This document shows positions 25,586 to 35,194 of a stretch of 64,000 nt of DNA, piece after piece (the stretch's first letter is position 1; each line of letters starts with the position of its first letter). Source of the DNA: Bacillus sp. M6-12 (GTDB lineage Bacteria; Bacillota; Bacilli; Bacillales; DSM-1321); assembly GCF_002860285.1 (NCBI RefSeq), contig NZ_PGVF01000035.1, positions 1 to 64,000 of the forward strand. Reading direction: 5' to 3'. Under the pieces are notes generated by a model. The model saw only the letters and a program-made list of their open reading frames with translations, did no database searches and was not told the DNA's origin. The position numbers and the translations under genes were made by a program.

Positions 25586-27541
25586 ATGGGAAAGGCTGAC
25601 GCAGTTTGGTTTCCTCAAGATGAATACATAAAAAACACAAGGCTATATCAATGGATGAACAAACTTGGATTTTCCGATTATGATGCTTTTTATGATAAAT
25701 CCATTGAAGATATTGGATGGTTTTGGGATGAAGCTGTGAAAGAGCTGAACATTTCCTGGAAAAAGGATTATCAGAAATCACTCGATCTGTCACACGGCTT
25801 TAAGTATCCAAGCTGGTTCCCGGGAGGCAGGATGAATATTGTCCACAACGCTGTTGAAAAATGGGCTGAAGCTGAAGATACTAAAGATCAGCCTGCTTTA
25901 ATATGGGAAGGAGATAATAATGAGGAAAAAACATTTACCTTCGCAGAACTGAATCAGGAAATCAGCCGCGCAGCAGCCGGACTTTCAAGAATTGGCGTTA
26001 AACCTGGCGATGTAGTAACCATCTATATGCCAATGATCCCTGAAACTTTAATCGCCTTGCTTGCTGTTGCCAAAATCGGGGCTATCTTCTCTCCAGCCTT
26101 TTCAGGATATGGAGCCGAGGCAGTATCTGCAAGGATAAATGCAGCCCAGGCCAAGGTATTGATTACAGCAGACGGTTTTTTCCGCCGGGGCAAAAAGGTG
26201 TCGATGAAAGAAGAAGCAGATCGGGCGGTCATGCAGTCACCTTCCATTGAAAAAGTGGTTGTCGTGCGCCGCACAGGAGCTGATATTCCATGGGACAGTT
26301 CCCGGGATATCGATTGGAATACAATAACCAAAAATGAAAGCACTTTCACTACAGCAGACACCGATGCGAGTGACCCTTTCATGCTGATTTACACATCGGG
26401 AACAACCGGAAAGCCTAAAGGGGCGGTCCATACTCATGCAGGTTTTCCAATCAAGGCAGCTTTTGATGCGGGAATCTGCATGGATGTAAAACAAGGTGAT
26501 ACCCTTTTCTGGTACACAGATATGGGCTGGATGATGGGACCTTTCTTAATTTTTGGCGGTTTGGTTAATGGTGCCTCTGTCTTAATGTTTGAAGGTACTC
26601 CTGATTTTCCTGACCCAGGAAGGCTTTGGGAAATTGTCAGCAAGCATTCTGTCACCCATCTTGGAATTTCGCCTACCCTCATTCGCAGTTTAATGAAGTA
26701 TGATACGGACTATATTTACAAACATAATTTATCGTCACTCCGGGCAATCGGTTCAACTGGCGAGCCATGGAACCCTGAGCCATGGATGTGGCTGTTTGAA
26801 AAGGTCGGGAAAAACAAGGTTCCTATCATCAACTATTCTGGCGGCACCGAAATCTCAGGCGGGATCCTTGGTAATGTATTGATTAGACCAATTACACCCA
26901 TTACATTTAACTCACCGATTCCAGGCATGGATGTCCATGTTTACAACGAAAAAGGCGACCCTGTAACAAATGAAGTTGGTGAACTTGTTATTTGTAAGCC
27001 TTGGGTTGGAATGACCAACGGATTTTGGAAGGAAAATGAACGTTATGAAACAACATATTGGAGCCGCTGGCCAGATACATGGGTTCATGGGGATTGGGTA
27101 ATCAAGGATGATGATGGCTATTGGACGATCACTGGGCGATCCGATGATATTCTAAATGTAGCCGGCAAACGTCTTGGCCCAGCTGAAATGGAATCGGCAC
27201 TTGTTGAGCATGAATCGATTATTGAAGCAGCGACGATTGGTATTCCTGATCCCGTAAAGGGCGAGGCGGCAATTTGTTTTGCGGTATTAAAACCAGGTGT
27301 CCAGGCTGATGACACACTCAAGGCCGAGCTGTACCAGCTTGTCTCAAAGCATCTCGGCAAGGCGCTAACTCCAAAAGATATTTTATTTGTCGAGGAGCTG
27401 CCAAAAACCCGCAATGGAAAAGTGATGCGCCGAGTTATTAAATCAGCCTACCTTAACCAGGATTCCGGAGACCTTTCTTCTCTTGAAAATCCGGCAACTG
27501 TGGAAGCAATCCGCTTATTTTGGGAAGGAACGAAAGCTTAA
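25586..27541 (+). CDS. AMP-forming acyl-CoA synthetase (acetyl/propionyl/acetoacetyl type)
   Basis: An adenylate-forming ligase of 651 residues that activates a short carboxylic acid with ATP and CoA. The P-loop YTSGTTGKPKGAVHTH (about residues 269-284), the GSTGEPW and YSGGTEISGG motifs (about 390 and 421), the hinge GRSDDILNVAGKRLG (about 517-531) and the catalytic Lys in TRNGKVMRR (about 613) are all present. GGAGGG six bases before ATG fixes the start and removes 17 in-frame upstream codons. The length and N-terminal domain are of the acetyl-CoA synthetase type; the exact acid is uncertain. Confidence 0.88.
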   Translation: MGKADAVWFPQDEYIKNTRLYQWMNKLGFSDYDAFYDKSIEDIGWFWDEAVKELNISWKKDYQKSLDLSHGFKYPSWFPGGRMNIVHNAVEKWAEAEDTKDQPALIWEGDNNEEKTFTFAELNQEISRAAAGLSRIGVKPGDVVTIYMPMIPETLIALLAVAKIGAIFSPAFSGYGAEAVSARINAAQAKVLITADGFFRRGKKVSMKEEADRAVMQSPSIEKVVVVRRTGADIPWDSSRDIDWNTITKNESTFTTADTDASDPFMLIYTSGTTGKPKGAVHTHAGFPIKAAFDAGICMDVKQGDTLFWYTDMGWMMGPFLIFGGLVNGASVLMFEGTPDFPDPGRLWEIVSKHSVTHLGISPTLIRSLMKYDTDYIYKHNLSSLRAIGSTGEPWNPEPWMWLFEKVGKNKVPIINYSGGTEISGGILGNVLIRPITPITFNSPIPGMDVHVYNEKGDPVTNEVGELVICKPWVGMTNGFWKENERYETTYWSRWPDTWVHGDWVIKDDDGYWTITGRSDDILNVAGKRLGPAEMESALVEHESIIEAATIGIPDPVKGEAAICFAVLKPGVQADDTLKAELYQLVSKHLGKALTPKDILFVEELPKTRNGKVMRRVIKSAYLNQDSGDLSSLENPATVEAIRLFWEGTKA

Positions 27542-27588
27542 ATTAGCTTAATTGTTTTTCTGGATCTCAGAATGCATTAACAAAAGAA

Positions 27589-27621
27589 AGCAGCCCGCGG
27601 AACCGTTTTCCGCGGGCTGCT
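27589..27621 (-). terminator. Terminator of the LysM gene
   Basis: A 14-bp stem of AGCAGCCCGCGGAA with its complement and a five-base loop, followed on the minus strand by TTCTTTTG. It also lies just past the synthetase stop and may work both ways. Confidence 0.8.
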
Positions 27622-27625
27622 GCCA

Positions 27626-28273
27626 TCATTGTACTTTGTACGTATAAATTTCCTTAGTCGCTTTGTTGTATATAATTTTCACTTTTTTTCCTGATATTTC
27701 CTGAAAGGTTTCCCCGCTTCTATTTGGAACCCTGAATACCTGGTATTCATTGCCAACCTTAAATTCAACAGAGTTTGCATCTGCTGCCCCAATTACCATA
27801 GCTGTTGTTTCGTCCATGGTTCTAATATGAAGTTGTTGGCCAATTTTTACTGTGTTGCTGGTTATTTTATTGTCCGCCTTCAGCGTCTGGACCGCTGTTC
27901 CGAAATGTTTGGCTATGCTCCAAAGTGTGTCTCCCTTGGAAACTGAATAGGCTGCTGCAGTTCCAGGGAGCACATTAATGCGCTGTGGATTTTTAGGCAA
28001 GGTATTTTTTCCTCCAGGCAGAACAATCACTTCACCCGCTGCAAGAGAAGTATTTTTTTTACGGTTGAGTTTCATTAGCTCGTTTGCAGGATAACCTGCA
28101 TTCTTGCTGATCTGGCTCCATGTTTCTCCCTTTTTTACCATGTAGCTGCTGCTAGCCAAAGCCTGCCCGGTGAATAAGATTTGGCAAAGTAAAACTCCTC
28201 CAGCAATTCTGGCTGCGAATCTAAATGGTTTTCCCTGGTTACGTTTCTGTATTTCTTTTGATGGCCTAACCAT
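27626..28273 (-). CDS. Secreted protein with two LysM domains
   Basis: An exported protein of about 215 residues. A signal peptide (basic start, hydrophobic core IAGGVLLCQILFTG, cleavage near QALA-SSS at about residue 40) is followed by two LysM repeats (about 43-85, YMVKKGETWSQISKN; and about 108-152, YSVSKGDTLWSIAKHFG) that bind peptidoglycan. The C-terminal 60 residues are a beta-rich domain of unknown role. The ATG at 28273 has GGGGGTG six bases upstream; an upstream extension has none. No catalytic domain was seen, so it is a wall-binding protein rather than a clear hydrolase. Confidence 0.8.
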   Translation of the reverse strand: MVRPSKEIQKRNQGKPFRFAARIAGGVLLCQILFTGQALASSSYMVKKGETWSQISKNAGYPANELMKLNRKKNTSLAAGEVIVLPGGKNTLPKNPQRINVLPGTAAAYSVSKGDTLWSIAKHFGTAVQTLKADNKITSNTVKIGQQLHIRTMDETTAMVIGAADANSVEFKVGNEYQVFRVPNRSGETFQEISGKKVKIIYNKATKEIYTYKVQ

Positions 28274-28441
28274 GTAACGCACCCCCATAGATGTATAAAT
28301 TAGAATTGAAAACCTGTTGCTTTTTACCTTCACTTTCATGTTTTCCCTTTCTTACCTATATACCCCTGGAAATAGATCCCCACTCTTGGTTTTTCAATTA
28401 TTTTAAAATGATGAAAATATATTCCAGGCACTCAGAATAAC

Positions 28442-28455
28442 AAAAGCGCAAGCGC
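28442..28455. repeat. Second copy of the AAAAGCGCAAGCGC string
   Basis: The exact 14 bases also occur at 3570-3583 in the MITE-like element. Here it sits in the gap between nadE and the LysM gene without obvious terminal repeats; it may be a truncated copy. Confidence 0.4.
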
Positions 28456-28472
28456 CCTAAATAATTCCTAAA

Positions 28473-28506
28473 CAATAAAAAATAGCCGCCAAAGGTGACT
28501 GGCAGC
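28473..28506 (-). terminator. Terminator of nadE
   Basis: A 7-bp stem with one G-U pair (arms 28500-28506 and 28485-28491), followed on the minus strand by TATTTTTTATTG. Confidence 0.7.
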
Positions 28507-28518
28507 TTAAGATATTCT

Positions 28519-29349
28519 TTATTTCCACCAAGTATCATAAACAGAGATAGCATCATGCCGTTTATGCTCGGTTTTTAAATACCAGCCTTCAAGCGTTTCT
28601 GCGCTTTTAGGATTGATTTCTTTTCCTTCCAGATAGTCATCAATTTCATCGTAAGATACTCCCAGGGCAACCTCATCTGGAATCTGCGGTTTATTATCCT
28701 CCAGGTCGGCAGTAGGAATTTTTAAATACAGCCGTTCAGGGGAACCTAAATATTTCATAATAGCCCTTCCCTGGCGTTTGTTTAGACGGTAAAGCGGCAC
28801 AAGGTCAGCAGCACCATCGCCGTGCTTAGTAAAAAAGCCGGTAACAGCCTCTGCAGCGTGGTCAGTGCCCAGGACAACTCCTTTATAAATACCTGCAAGG
28901 TCATATTGGACCTTCATTCGCTCACGGGCTTTTACATTGCCTTTAAGAAAGTCGCTCAAGCTCTCGCCAGTGCCCTCTTCCACTGCCTTAACACTCTGAT
29001 CAACAGCAGGCTTGATGTTAACTGTAACGCTCTTGCTTGGCTTGATCCAATCAAGTGCAGCCTGTGCATCTTCCTCATCCCTTTGCTCCCCATATGGCAA
29101 TCGGACTGCCACAAATAAATATTCTTCATTGCCATTTTCCTGATTCAGTTCGTTAACTGCCGATTGGGCGATATAGCCGCATAAGGTTGAATCCTGTCCG
29201 CCCGAAATACCAAGCACCAGGCTTTTCAGAAAAGGATATTTTTTTAAATAGTCCTTAAGGAAATCCACGCTTTTGCGGAATTCAGTTTCCGGATCAATCG
29301 TTGGCTGGACTAAAAGTTTTTCGATGATTTCTTTTTGTAATTGTCTCAT
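28519..29349 (-). CDS. nadE: NAD+ synthetase, ammonia-dependent
   Basis: A protein of 276 residues that makes NAD+ from deamido-NAD+, ATP and ammonia, the last step of both new synthesis and salvage. The PP-loop GISGGQDSTLCG (about 47-58) binds pyrophosphate. A GTDHAAEAVTGFFTKHGDGAADL region (about 161-183) and GRAIMKYLGSPERLY near the dimer site match bacterial NadE. There is no glutaminase domain. It lies 100 bases after pncB on the same strand, completing the Preiss-Handler branch. Confidence 0.95.
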   Translation of the reverse strand: MRQLQKEIIEKLLVQPTIDPETEFRKSVDFLKDYLKKYPFLKSLVLGISGGQDSTLCGYIAQSAVNELNQENGNEEYLFVAVRLPYGEQRDEEDAQAALDWIKPSKSVTVNIKPAVDQSVKAVEEGTGESLSDFLKGNVKARERMKVQYDLAGIYKGVVLGTDHAAEAVTGFFTKHGDGAADLVPLYRLNKRQGRAIMKYLGSPERLYLKIPTADLEDNKPQIPDEVALGVSYDEIDDYLEGKEINPKSAETLEGWYLKTEHKRHDAISVYDTWWK

Positions 29350-29447
29350 GAATATCCCCTGCTTTCTTTTGAGTGAGTAAGCTGAACAATTATTTTTTAA
29401 GCTGTATTATGCGCTGAAAAAATGTATAATGGTAAACTGCCGGTCTA

Positions 29448-30908
29448 TTAAAGATCAGCAACCTTCTTTCTTATTTCTTCTATATTCTCCATTTTATTGT
29501 CCCAGCATTTTTGGCTAAGATCGACAGGGTATTCTTCCGGATTGAGAGACCTCCTATATTCAGGCCACAGCTGAACCAAATTTTCCTGTAAGAAGGAACG
29601 GACTTCTGCCAGCGAAGGTATGTTATACACCAGCTTGCCATCCCGGAAGATCGTTTCATGTAACTCCCGGGCTGTAAAGTTTGTCACAAACTTGCTGATG
29701 TATGTATGGACAGGATGGAACATCTTAAGATGGTCTTCTTCCTGCGGATTTTCATCCTCCATGGCGATATAATCCCCCTCAACATGGTTGTTTACTGAAT
29801 TAACAATCCGGTATACCTTTTTTAAGCCAGGTGTTGTTACTTTTTCAGGATTTCCAGAAATTTTTATAGTATCTACCATATTCCCGTTTTCATCCTCAAT
29901 TGAAACTAATTTATAAACAGCACCCAAGGCTGCCTGTTCAAATGCAGTAATCAGCTTCGTTCCAATGCCCCAAACGTCGATTTGCGCTCCTTGAGACTGG
30001 AGGTTTATTATGGTGTATTCATCCAGATCATTGGAGGCAATAATTTTGGTTTCTGTAAATCCTGCTTCATCAAGCATTCTTCTGGCTTCCTTAGACAAGT
30101 AGGACAAGTCCCCGCTATCAAGGCGAATGCCTATAAAGTTGATTTTGTCGCCAAGCTCCTTTGCAACCTTGATGGCATTGGGGAGACCGGACTTTAGGGT
30201 ATCATATGTATCAACAAGGAACACACAGTCTTTATGGCTGCTGGCATACTCATGGAAAGCCCTATATTCGTCTCTGTAAGCCTGAACCAGGGAATGGGCA
30301 TGAGTACCGGAAACTGGGATACCGAACAGTTTACCGGCACGGACATTGCTTGTTGAAGCAAACCCGGCGATATATGCCGCTCTTGTGCCCCAAATAGCGG
30401 CATCCATTTCATGCGCCCTTCTTGTGCCAAACTCCATGGCTACCGATTCTCTGATAACTTCCTTGATTCTTGCGGCTTTTGTCGCAATGAGGGTTTGATA
30501 ATTTACGATATTCAGCAATGCTGTTTCAATTAGCTGGGCTTCTCCAAGCGGAGCATCAACCCGCAGTATCGGCTCATTGCCAAATACTAGCTCCCCTTCC
30601 TTCATGGAATGGAGTGTTCCAGTAAAGCGAAGGCCGCTTAAATATTCTAAAAAGCCATCTTCATAGCCGAGTTCATCACGCAAATAAGCGATGTCACTTT
30701 CTGTGAAGCGGAAGTTTTCCAGGTAATGTATGATTTTTTCCAATCCTGCAAATACGCCGTAGCCGTTTCCGAATGGGAGATGGCGGAAATATAACTCAAA
30801 TACCGCTTTTTTGTTGTGCTTATTATCATTCCAATAGGTTTGTGCCATATTAATTTGATAAAGGTCAGTATGCAGCATAAGACTGTCATCGTTATATTGC
30901 GAATTCAT
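29448..30908 (-). CDS. pncB: Nicotinate phosphoribosyltransferase
   Basis: An enzyme of 486 residues that converts nicotinate and PRPP to nicotinate mononucleotide. Near the N terminus are LHTDLYQINMAQTYW and the substrate segment FELYFRHLPFGNGYGVFAG. The central EFGTRRAHEMDAA (about 165-178), SGTHAHSLVQAYRDE (about 205-219, with the regulatory His) and RLDSGDL (about 269-275) match the family. The second of two ATGs fits GGAGG better. It starts 43 bases after pncA and forms an operon with it. Confidence 0.93.
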   Translation of the reverse strand: MNSQYNDDSLMLHTDLYQINMAQTYWNDNKHNKKAVFELYFRHLPFGNGYGVFAGLEKIIHYLENFRFTESDIAYLRDELGYEDGFLEYLSGLRFTGTLHSMKEGELVFGNEPILRVDAPLGEAQLIETALLNIVNYQTLIATKAARIKEVIRESVAMEFGTRRAHEMDAAIWGTRAAYIAGFASTSNVRAGKLFGIPVSGTHAHSLVQAYRDEYRAFHEYASSHKDCVFLVDTYDTLKSGLPNAIKVAKELGDKINFIGIRLDSGDLSYLSKEARRMLDEAGFTETKIIASNDLDEYTIINLQSQGAQIDVWGIGTKLITAFEQAALGAVYKLVSIEDENGNMVDTIKISGNPEKVTTPGLKKVYRIVNSVNNHVEGDYIAMEDENPQEEDHLKMFHPVHTYISKFVTNFTARELHETIFRDGKLVYNIPSLAEVRSFLQENLVQLWPEYRRSLNPEEYPVDLSQKCWDNKMENIEEIRKKVADL

Positions 30909-30953
30909 CATTAAACCTCCATATATAAATGCTATTAAAGAGTAGTAAAACTA

Positions 30954-31505
30954 TTATATTACTTTTGCACCGAGAGATCCTTCAAAGTGTCCTAAAGCCC
31001 ATTCATGGCCATTTGGATTAAAAGAGGCAACCGCATCTTTATGGACAACAATCGAAAAGCCTTTATTGTAGGCATCCACTGCTGTGTGAAGAACGCAGAT
31101 GTCAGTACAGACCCCAATTAAATGAACCTCTGTAATGCCCCGCTCTCTTAATTTTAACTCTAGGTCCGTACCGGCAAAAGCCGAGTAACGGGTTTTATCC
31201 ATATAAGAAACGTTGCTTTTCATTTTATTAGCTTCATACAAGGTCTCCAAAGATCCGTATAAATCTCGCCCTTTAGTACCTTTTATATTGTGAGGAGGGA
31301 AGAGCGGCGTTTCCGGATGGTATTCATCATTGGCTAGATGGAAATCTACGGCAAAGACGACAAAATCCCCTCGTTCGATAAACTGCTTTGTCAGGAGAGT
31401 TATGCTTTCCTCTATCGCCTGGCCAGGCTTTCCGCACGTAAGCGCTCCATGTTCAGCAACAAAGTCATACGTATAATCAATATTTATCAAAGCTTTCTTG
31501 GTCAT
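30954..31505 (-). CDS. pncA: Nicotinamidase (cysteine hydrolase)
   Basis: An isochorismatase-like amidohydrolase of 183 residues that deamidates nicotinamide to nicotinate. The catalytic Asp (INIDYTYDF, about residue 9), Lys (DKTRYSAF, about 103) and Cys (GVCTDICVLHTA, about 135) are present, with a DFHLANDEYHP metal-binding stretch near residue 54. It is first in the pncA-pncB-nadE set and has GAGGAGGAG upstream of ATG. A simple palindromic AT stretch 100 bases upstream may contain its promoter. Confidence 0.92.
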   Translation of the reverse strand: MTKKALINIDYTYDFVAEHGALTCGKPGQAIEESITLLTKQFIERGDFVVFAVDFHLANDEYHPETPLFPPHNIKGTKGRDLYGSLETLYEANKMKSNVSYMDKTRYSAFAGTDLELKLRERGITEVHLIGVCTDICVLHTAVDAYNKGFSIVVHKDAVASFNPNGHEWALGHFEGSLGAKVI

Positions 31506-31650
31506 TAGTTCTCCTCCTCCTATTCTTATCCGGAATCAGCTGATAAAATTGCACTGAACCGTTTTTGTGAGATCATTCACTTATTGTCTTTATATTAATA
31601 ATATATCCTTCCAAGGAAAATTCAACCATTACCACCTAAAGTCTTTTCAT

Positions 31651-31679
31651 TGAAAAACCCCCGCCAGTATGACGGGGTT
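31651..31679 (-). terminator. Terminator of the yng operon
   Basis: Stem AACCCCG with CGGGGGTT and a nine-base loop, followed on the minus strand by TTTTTC, just past the yngE stop. Confidence 0.8.
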
Positions 31680-31694
31680 CCTGAAATTTCCCTG

Positions 31695-33224
31695 TTAAAC
31701 CGGGTATACTCCATGTTTGCGCTCTGTAAAGATTTGCATTTTGCTCCGGTAAGCATCAAAACGGGCAATTAATTCATTCCGCAAATTGTTTGGCTGGACA
31801 ATTCCATCCACAATCATTTCAGATGCAAGGCGATAAATATCAATATCTTTCTTGTACTCATCTCGCTTTAACTCTATAAAGGTACTGCGTTCCTCCGGAG
31901 GCAAAGCGTTTATTTTGTTGGCATAAACCGCATTTACAGCTGCTTCCGGGCCCATAACCGCAATGGAAGCAGACGGTAGCGCCAGGCAGCAGTCTGGCTC
32001 GAATGCCGGTCCGGCCATAGCATAAAGTCCTGCCCCGTATGCTTTGCGGACAACAACAGAAATTTTCGGCACGGTGGCCTCACTCATCGCTGAAATCATT
32101 TTTGCTCCATGCCGGATAATGCCTGCCTGTTCAACCTTTGTGCCAATCATAAAACCTGGTATGTCAGCCAGGAACAGAAGCGGAATGTTGAAAGCGTCAC
32201 AAAGGGCAATAAATTTTGCCGCTTTATCGGCAGAATCATGGAAAAGAACGCCTCCCTTCACCCGCGGCTGGTTGGCAATAATGCCGATTGATTCTCCATT
32301 CAGCCGGGCAAGGCCTGTGATAAGCTCTGGGGCGAATAGCTTTTTGATTTCACAGAAGCTGTCTTCATCTATTAACCTTTCAATGAAATCATGCATATTA
32401 AATGGCGCATTTTGGTTGGCCGGGATTAATTCCTCAAGGCTTTTTTCGAATTCTTTAGTAGTTTTCGAATCAAAAACTGGCGGCTTTTCGCGGAAATTTG
32501 CCGGGAAGTAGGAAAGGTAGCTGCGCGCATAATCAATCGCCTCTTCTTCAGATTTAACCAGTACATCTCCGCAGCCCGATATTGAACAATGCATTTTCGC
32601 TCCGCCCATCTGTTCTTCGGTCACTTTTTCGCCGATGACCATTTCTGCCATCCTAGGTGATCCAAGATACATGGAAGCATTCCCTTCCACCATTACGACT
32701 ATGTCACAAAAAGCCGGAATATAGGCCCCTCCTGCAGCGGATGGCCCAAATAGCAGGCAAACTTGAGGTACTTTTCCGGATAGTTTAACCTGATTGTAAA
32801 AAATCCGTCCTGCCCCCCGCCGCCCAGGGAACATTTCAACCTGGTCTGTTATCCTTGCTCCGGCTGAGTCCACTAGATAAAGCATTGGCACATTCAATTT
32901 TTCGGCCATTTCCTGGATCCTGATTATTTTTTCGACCGTTCTAGCTCCCCAAGACCCTGCTTTTACGGTAGAATCATTGGCCATGACACACACGGTTCTC
33001 CCGCCGATTTTGCCAATTCCGGTGACAACACCGTCGGCTGGCAGCCCTTCCTGCATGCAGTTTGCAAAAAATGCATCTTCTATTTCAACATCGTTGTCGA
33101 ATAACCGCTTTAAGCGATCGCGAACAAACAGCTTTCCTTTTTCTGCATTTTTTTCGTGATATTTTTCAGAACCGCCCTGATTTATTTTCTCAACGGTTTC
33201 CATCAGTTTTTCCTGTAACGTCAT
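31695..33224 (-). CDS. yngE: Methylcrotonyl-CoA carboxylase carboxyltransferase (YngE-like)
   Basis: A biotin-dependent carboxyltransferase beta subunit of 509 residues that transfers CO2 to 3-methylcrotonyl-CoA. Two crotonase-like halves are seen: the N-terminal half has GSWGARTVEKIIR and SAGARITDQ with FGPSAAGGAYIPAF (about 160-173); the C-terminal half has FLADIPGFMIGTKVEQ (about 352-367) and RKAYGAGLYAM. It works with the separate biotin carboxylase and biotin carrier encoded upstream. It is the last gene of the operon before the terminator. Confidence 0.92.
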   Translation of the reverse strand: MTLQEKLMETVEKINQGGSEKYHEKNAEKGKLFVRDRLKRLFDNDVEIEDAFFANCMQEGLPADGVVTGIGKIGGRTVCVMANDSTVKAGSWGARTVEKIIRIQEMAEKLNVPMLYLVDSAGARITDQVEMFPGRRGAGRIFYNQVKLSGKVPQVCLLFGPSAAGGAYIPAFCDIVVMVEGNASMYLGSPRMAEMVIGEKVTEEQMGGAKMHCSISGCGDVLVKSEEEAIDYARSYLSYFPANFREKPPVFDSKTTKEFEKSLEELIPANQNAPFNMHDFIERLIDEDSFCEIKKLFAPELITGLARLNGESIGIIANQPRVKGGVLFHDSADKAAKFIALCDAFNIPLLFLADIPGFMIGTKVEQAGIIRHGAKMISAMSEATVPKISVVVRKAYGAGLYAMAGPAFEPDCCLALPSASIAVMGPEAAVNAVYANKINALPPEERSTFIELKRDEYKKDIDIYRLASEMIVDGIVQPNNLRNELIARFDAYRSKMQIFTERKHGVYPV

Positions 33225-33244
33225 GGTCTGTTTATCCCTCCCTG

Positions 33245-34027
33245 TTACTTTCCTGTATATATCGGCTCTCTTTTTTCTTTAAAAGCTTGAAGCCCCTCTT
33301 TTCGGTCTTCACTATGAATAGTCGTTTCATAGCACATTTCTTCTATTCGCAAACCGGTAGCCAAGTCTGTTTCTGTTCCGTTATTGATTGCTTTCTTCGC
33401 AGCCTGAAGCGCAAGAGGAGCATTCTTTACAATTTCCCTGGCTAGCTCCAATCCAGCGGAAAGCAATTCATCTGCTGGGACTGTTCTGCTGATGATACCT
33501 AATTGTTCGGCATCACGGGCTGACAGCCGCCTTGCTGTAAAGATTAATTCCTTCGCAGCCGAAACACCGATAATCCTCGGCAGCCTCTGTGTTCCCCCAG
33601 CTCCCGGAATAATTCCAAGCGAGGTTTCTGTAAGGCCCATCTTGGCTTGTTCGGCCGCAATTCTGATATCACACGCAAGCGCCAGTTCAAGCCCACCTCC
33701 AAAAGCTGCTCCGTTAATGGCTGCTATTACTGGCTGCGGCATTTTTTCCACTGCATTGATAGCATCCCGGATAGATGAGACAGCCTGTCTGACCTCTACC
33801 TCATTCATCTCTAAGCGTTCCTTCAAGTCTGCACCGGCACAAAATGCTTTTTCACCAGTCCCGGTAATAAGTACACAGCGAATACTGCTATCCAGGCTGA
33901 TTTTCGCAATTTCTGCTGTCAGTTCACTCAGCAATTGTTTAGACAGGGCATTTGCCGCCTGTGGACGATTTAAAACTAAGAGCAAAATTCCTCCTTCGTA
34001 CCGATGAACATCTATTAACTTATCCAT
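33245..34027 (-). CDS. yngF: Enoyl-CoA hydratase, methylglutaconyl type (YngF-like)
   Basis: A crotonase-family hydratase of 260 residues expected to hydrate 3-methylglutaconyl-CoA to HMG-CoA. The oxyanion-hole segments CAGADLKER (about 63-71) and AINGAAFGGGLELAL (about 103-117) and the catalytic Glu pair region LGIIPGAGGTQRLPR (about 134-148) are intact. It starts 25 bases after the yngG remnant and ends 20 bases before yngE. Confidence 0.92.
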   Translation of the reverse strand: MDKLIDVHRYEGGILLLVLNRPQAANALSKQLLSELTAEIAKISLDSSIRCVLITGTGEKAFCAGADLKERLEMNEVEVRQAVSSIRDAINAVEKMPQPVIAAINGAAFGGGLELALACDIRIAAEQAKMGLTETSLGIIPGAGGTQRLPRIIGVSAAKELIFTARRLSARDAEQLGIISRTVPADELLSAGLELAREIVKNAPLALQAAKKAINNGTETDLATGLRIEEMCYETTIHSEDRKEGLQAFKEKREPIYTGK

Positions 34028-34052
34028 TCATTTCACTCCCTGGACAATTCAG

Positions 34053-34953
34053 CTAGTTTCTTGGAATGTTGTACACTGCCATTTGATGGCTCGGCAATTT
34101 CGTGTTTAGTTTTTCCTGCAGCAGTGAAGCTGCCTCCAGCAGTTTTTTCTCATTAATTCCGGTTTTGATATTCATCTTTTCAAGCATATGGACCAGGTCA
34201 TCGGTTGCTACATTCCCGGATGCTCCAGGGGCGTACGGGCATCCGCCAAGTCCTCCAAGGGCAGAGTCGAATGTCTCTATGCCAAACTCCAAGGCCTTTA
34301 ACACATTGGCAAGTGCCATGCCCCTTGTATCATGAAAGTGAAGGGCTAGTTTTTCCCTTCCATACCGTTTAAGCATGGCTTCCAAAACTTCTTCAACCTG
34401 CCGGGGATTAGCTGCACCGATTGTATCTCCGAGTGACAATTCACCGATTCCCATGTCAAATAATCACTCACTTACCCTGATAATCTGGTCAATAGAAACC
34501 TTGCCTTCATAAGGACAGCCGAACACAGTAGATAAATAGCCTCTAACTGACTTACCTACTGTAATCGATTCCCGGGTAACTTCAGCCAAAACCGGGTAAG
34601 TTTGTTCTTTCGTTTTGTTTATATTTTTAAGATTATGGGTCTCGCTTGCTGACATGAACACTGAAACCTCGTCAAGCGGAACAGAAAGCGCTGCTTCAAG
34701 CCCCTTCATGTTTGGGACAAGGGCTGCGTAAGTAACATTTGGATTCCTTGTTATCCCGCTGGCTACCTTAACAGAATCGCTCAGCTGGGGTATCCACTTT
34801 GGATGAACAAACGAGGTTATCTCGATGTACGATATTCCAGTATCTGATAAGGCATTGATCCAGGCGATTTTATCCTCAGTGGTTAAAATCTCTTTCTCAT
34901 TTTGAAGTCCGCGGGCCCACTTCTTTAATTATGATAGAATCCGGCCATTTCAA
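34053..34953 (-). pseudogene. yngG: Broken HMG-CoA lyase gene (yngG)
   Basis: The full-length family shows across three pieces. The N terminus starts at TTG 34953 (KWPDSIIIKEVGPR), with AGGTGA six bases upstream. The reading frame then breaks at about 34907-34914: the codons for Asp-Gly in the GPRDGLQN motif are missing, a net loss of five bases that removes a catalytic Asp. The next frame continues from LQNEKEIL to IIRVSE and meets an in-frame TGA at 34464-34466. The same frame then resumes with LFDMGIGELSLGD to the end, keeping HFHDTRGMALANV and GGLGGCPYAPGASGN. Two independent lesions make an inactive enzyme likely. Flanking operon genes are intact. Confidence 0.9.
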
Positions 34954-34963
34954 AATCAGTCAC

Positions 34964-35176
34964 CTACTCGATCACGGCGAGAACATCGCCTTCGTTTACG
35001 AAATCTCCTTCAGCTACTTTTAACTCCTTAACAGTACCATCTTCTTCAGCAGCGATCGGAATTTCCATTTTCATTGATTCCAGGATTATGAGATCCTGGC
35101 CGTTCGTCACACTGTCTCCCTCAGCTACTACGATTTTCCAAACGCTTCCTGCCATGCTTGCTTTTACTTCAGACAT
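34964..35176 (-). CDS. yngHB: Biotin carrier protein (YngHB-like)
   Basis: A single biotinyl domain of 70 residues; the biotinylated Lys lies in ESMKMEI (about residues 33-39). It ferries carboxybiotin between the biotin carboxylase and the carboxyltransferase. Ribosome binding site AGGAGG precedes the ATG. It ends 10 bases before the yngG remnant start and starts 18 bases after yngHA. Confidence 0.93.
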   Translation of the reverse strand: MSEVKASMAGSVWKIVVAEGDSVTNGQDLIILESMKMEIPIAAEEDGTVKELKVAEGDFVNEGDVLAVIE

Positions 35177-35194
35177 TTATGATTCCTCCTAAAA

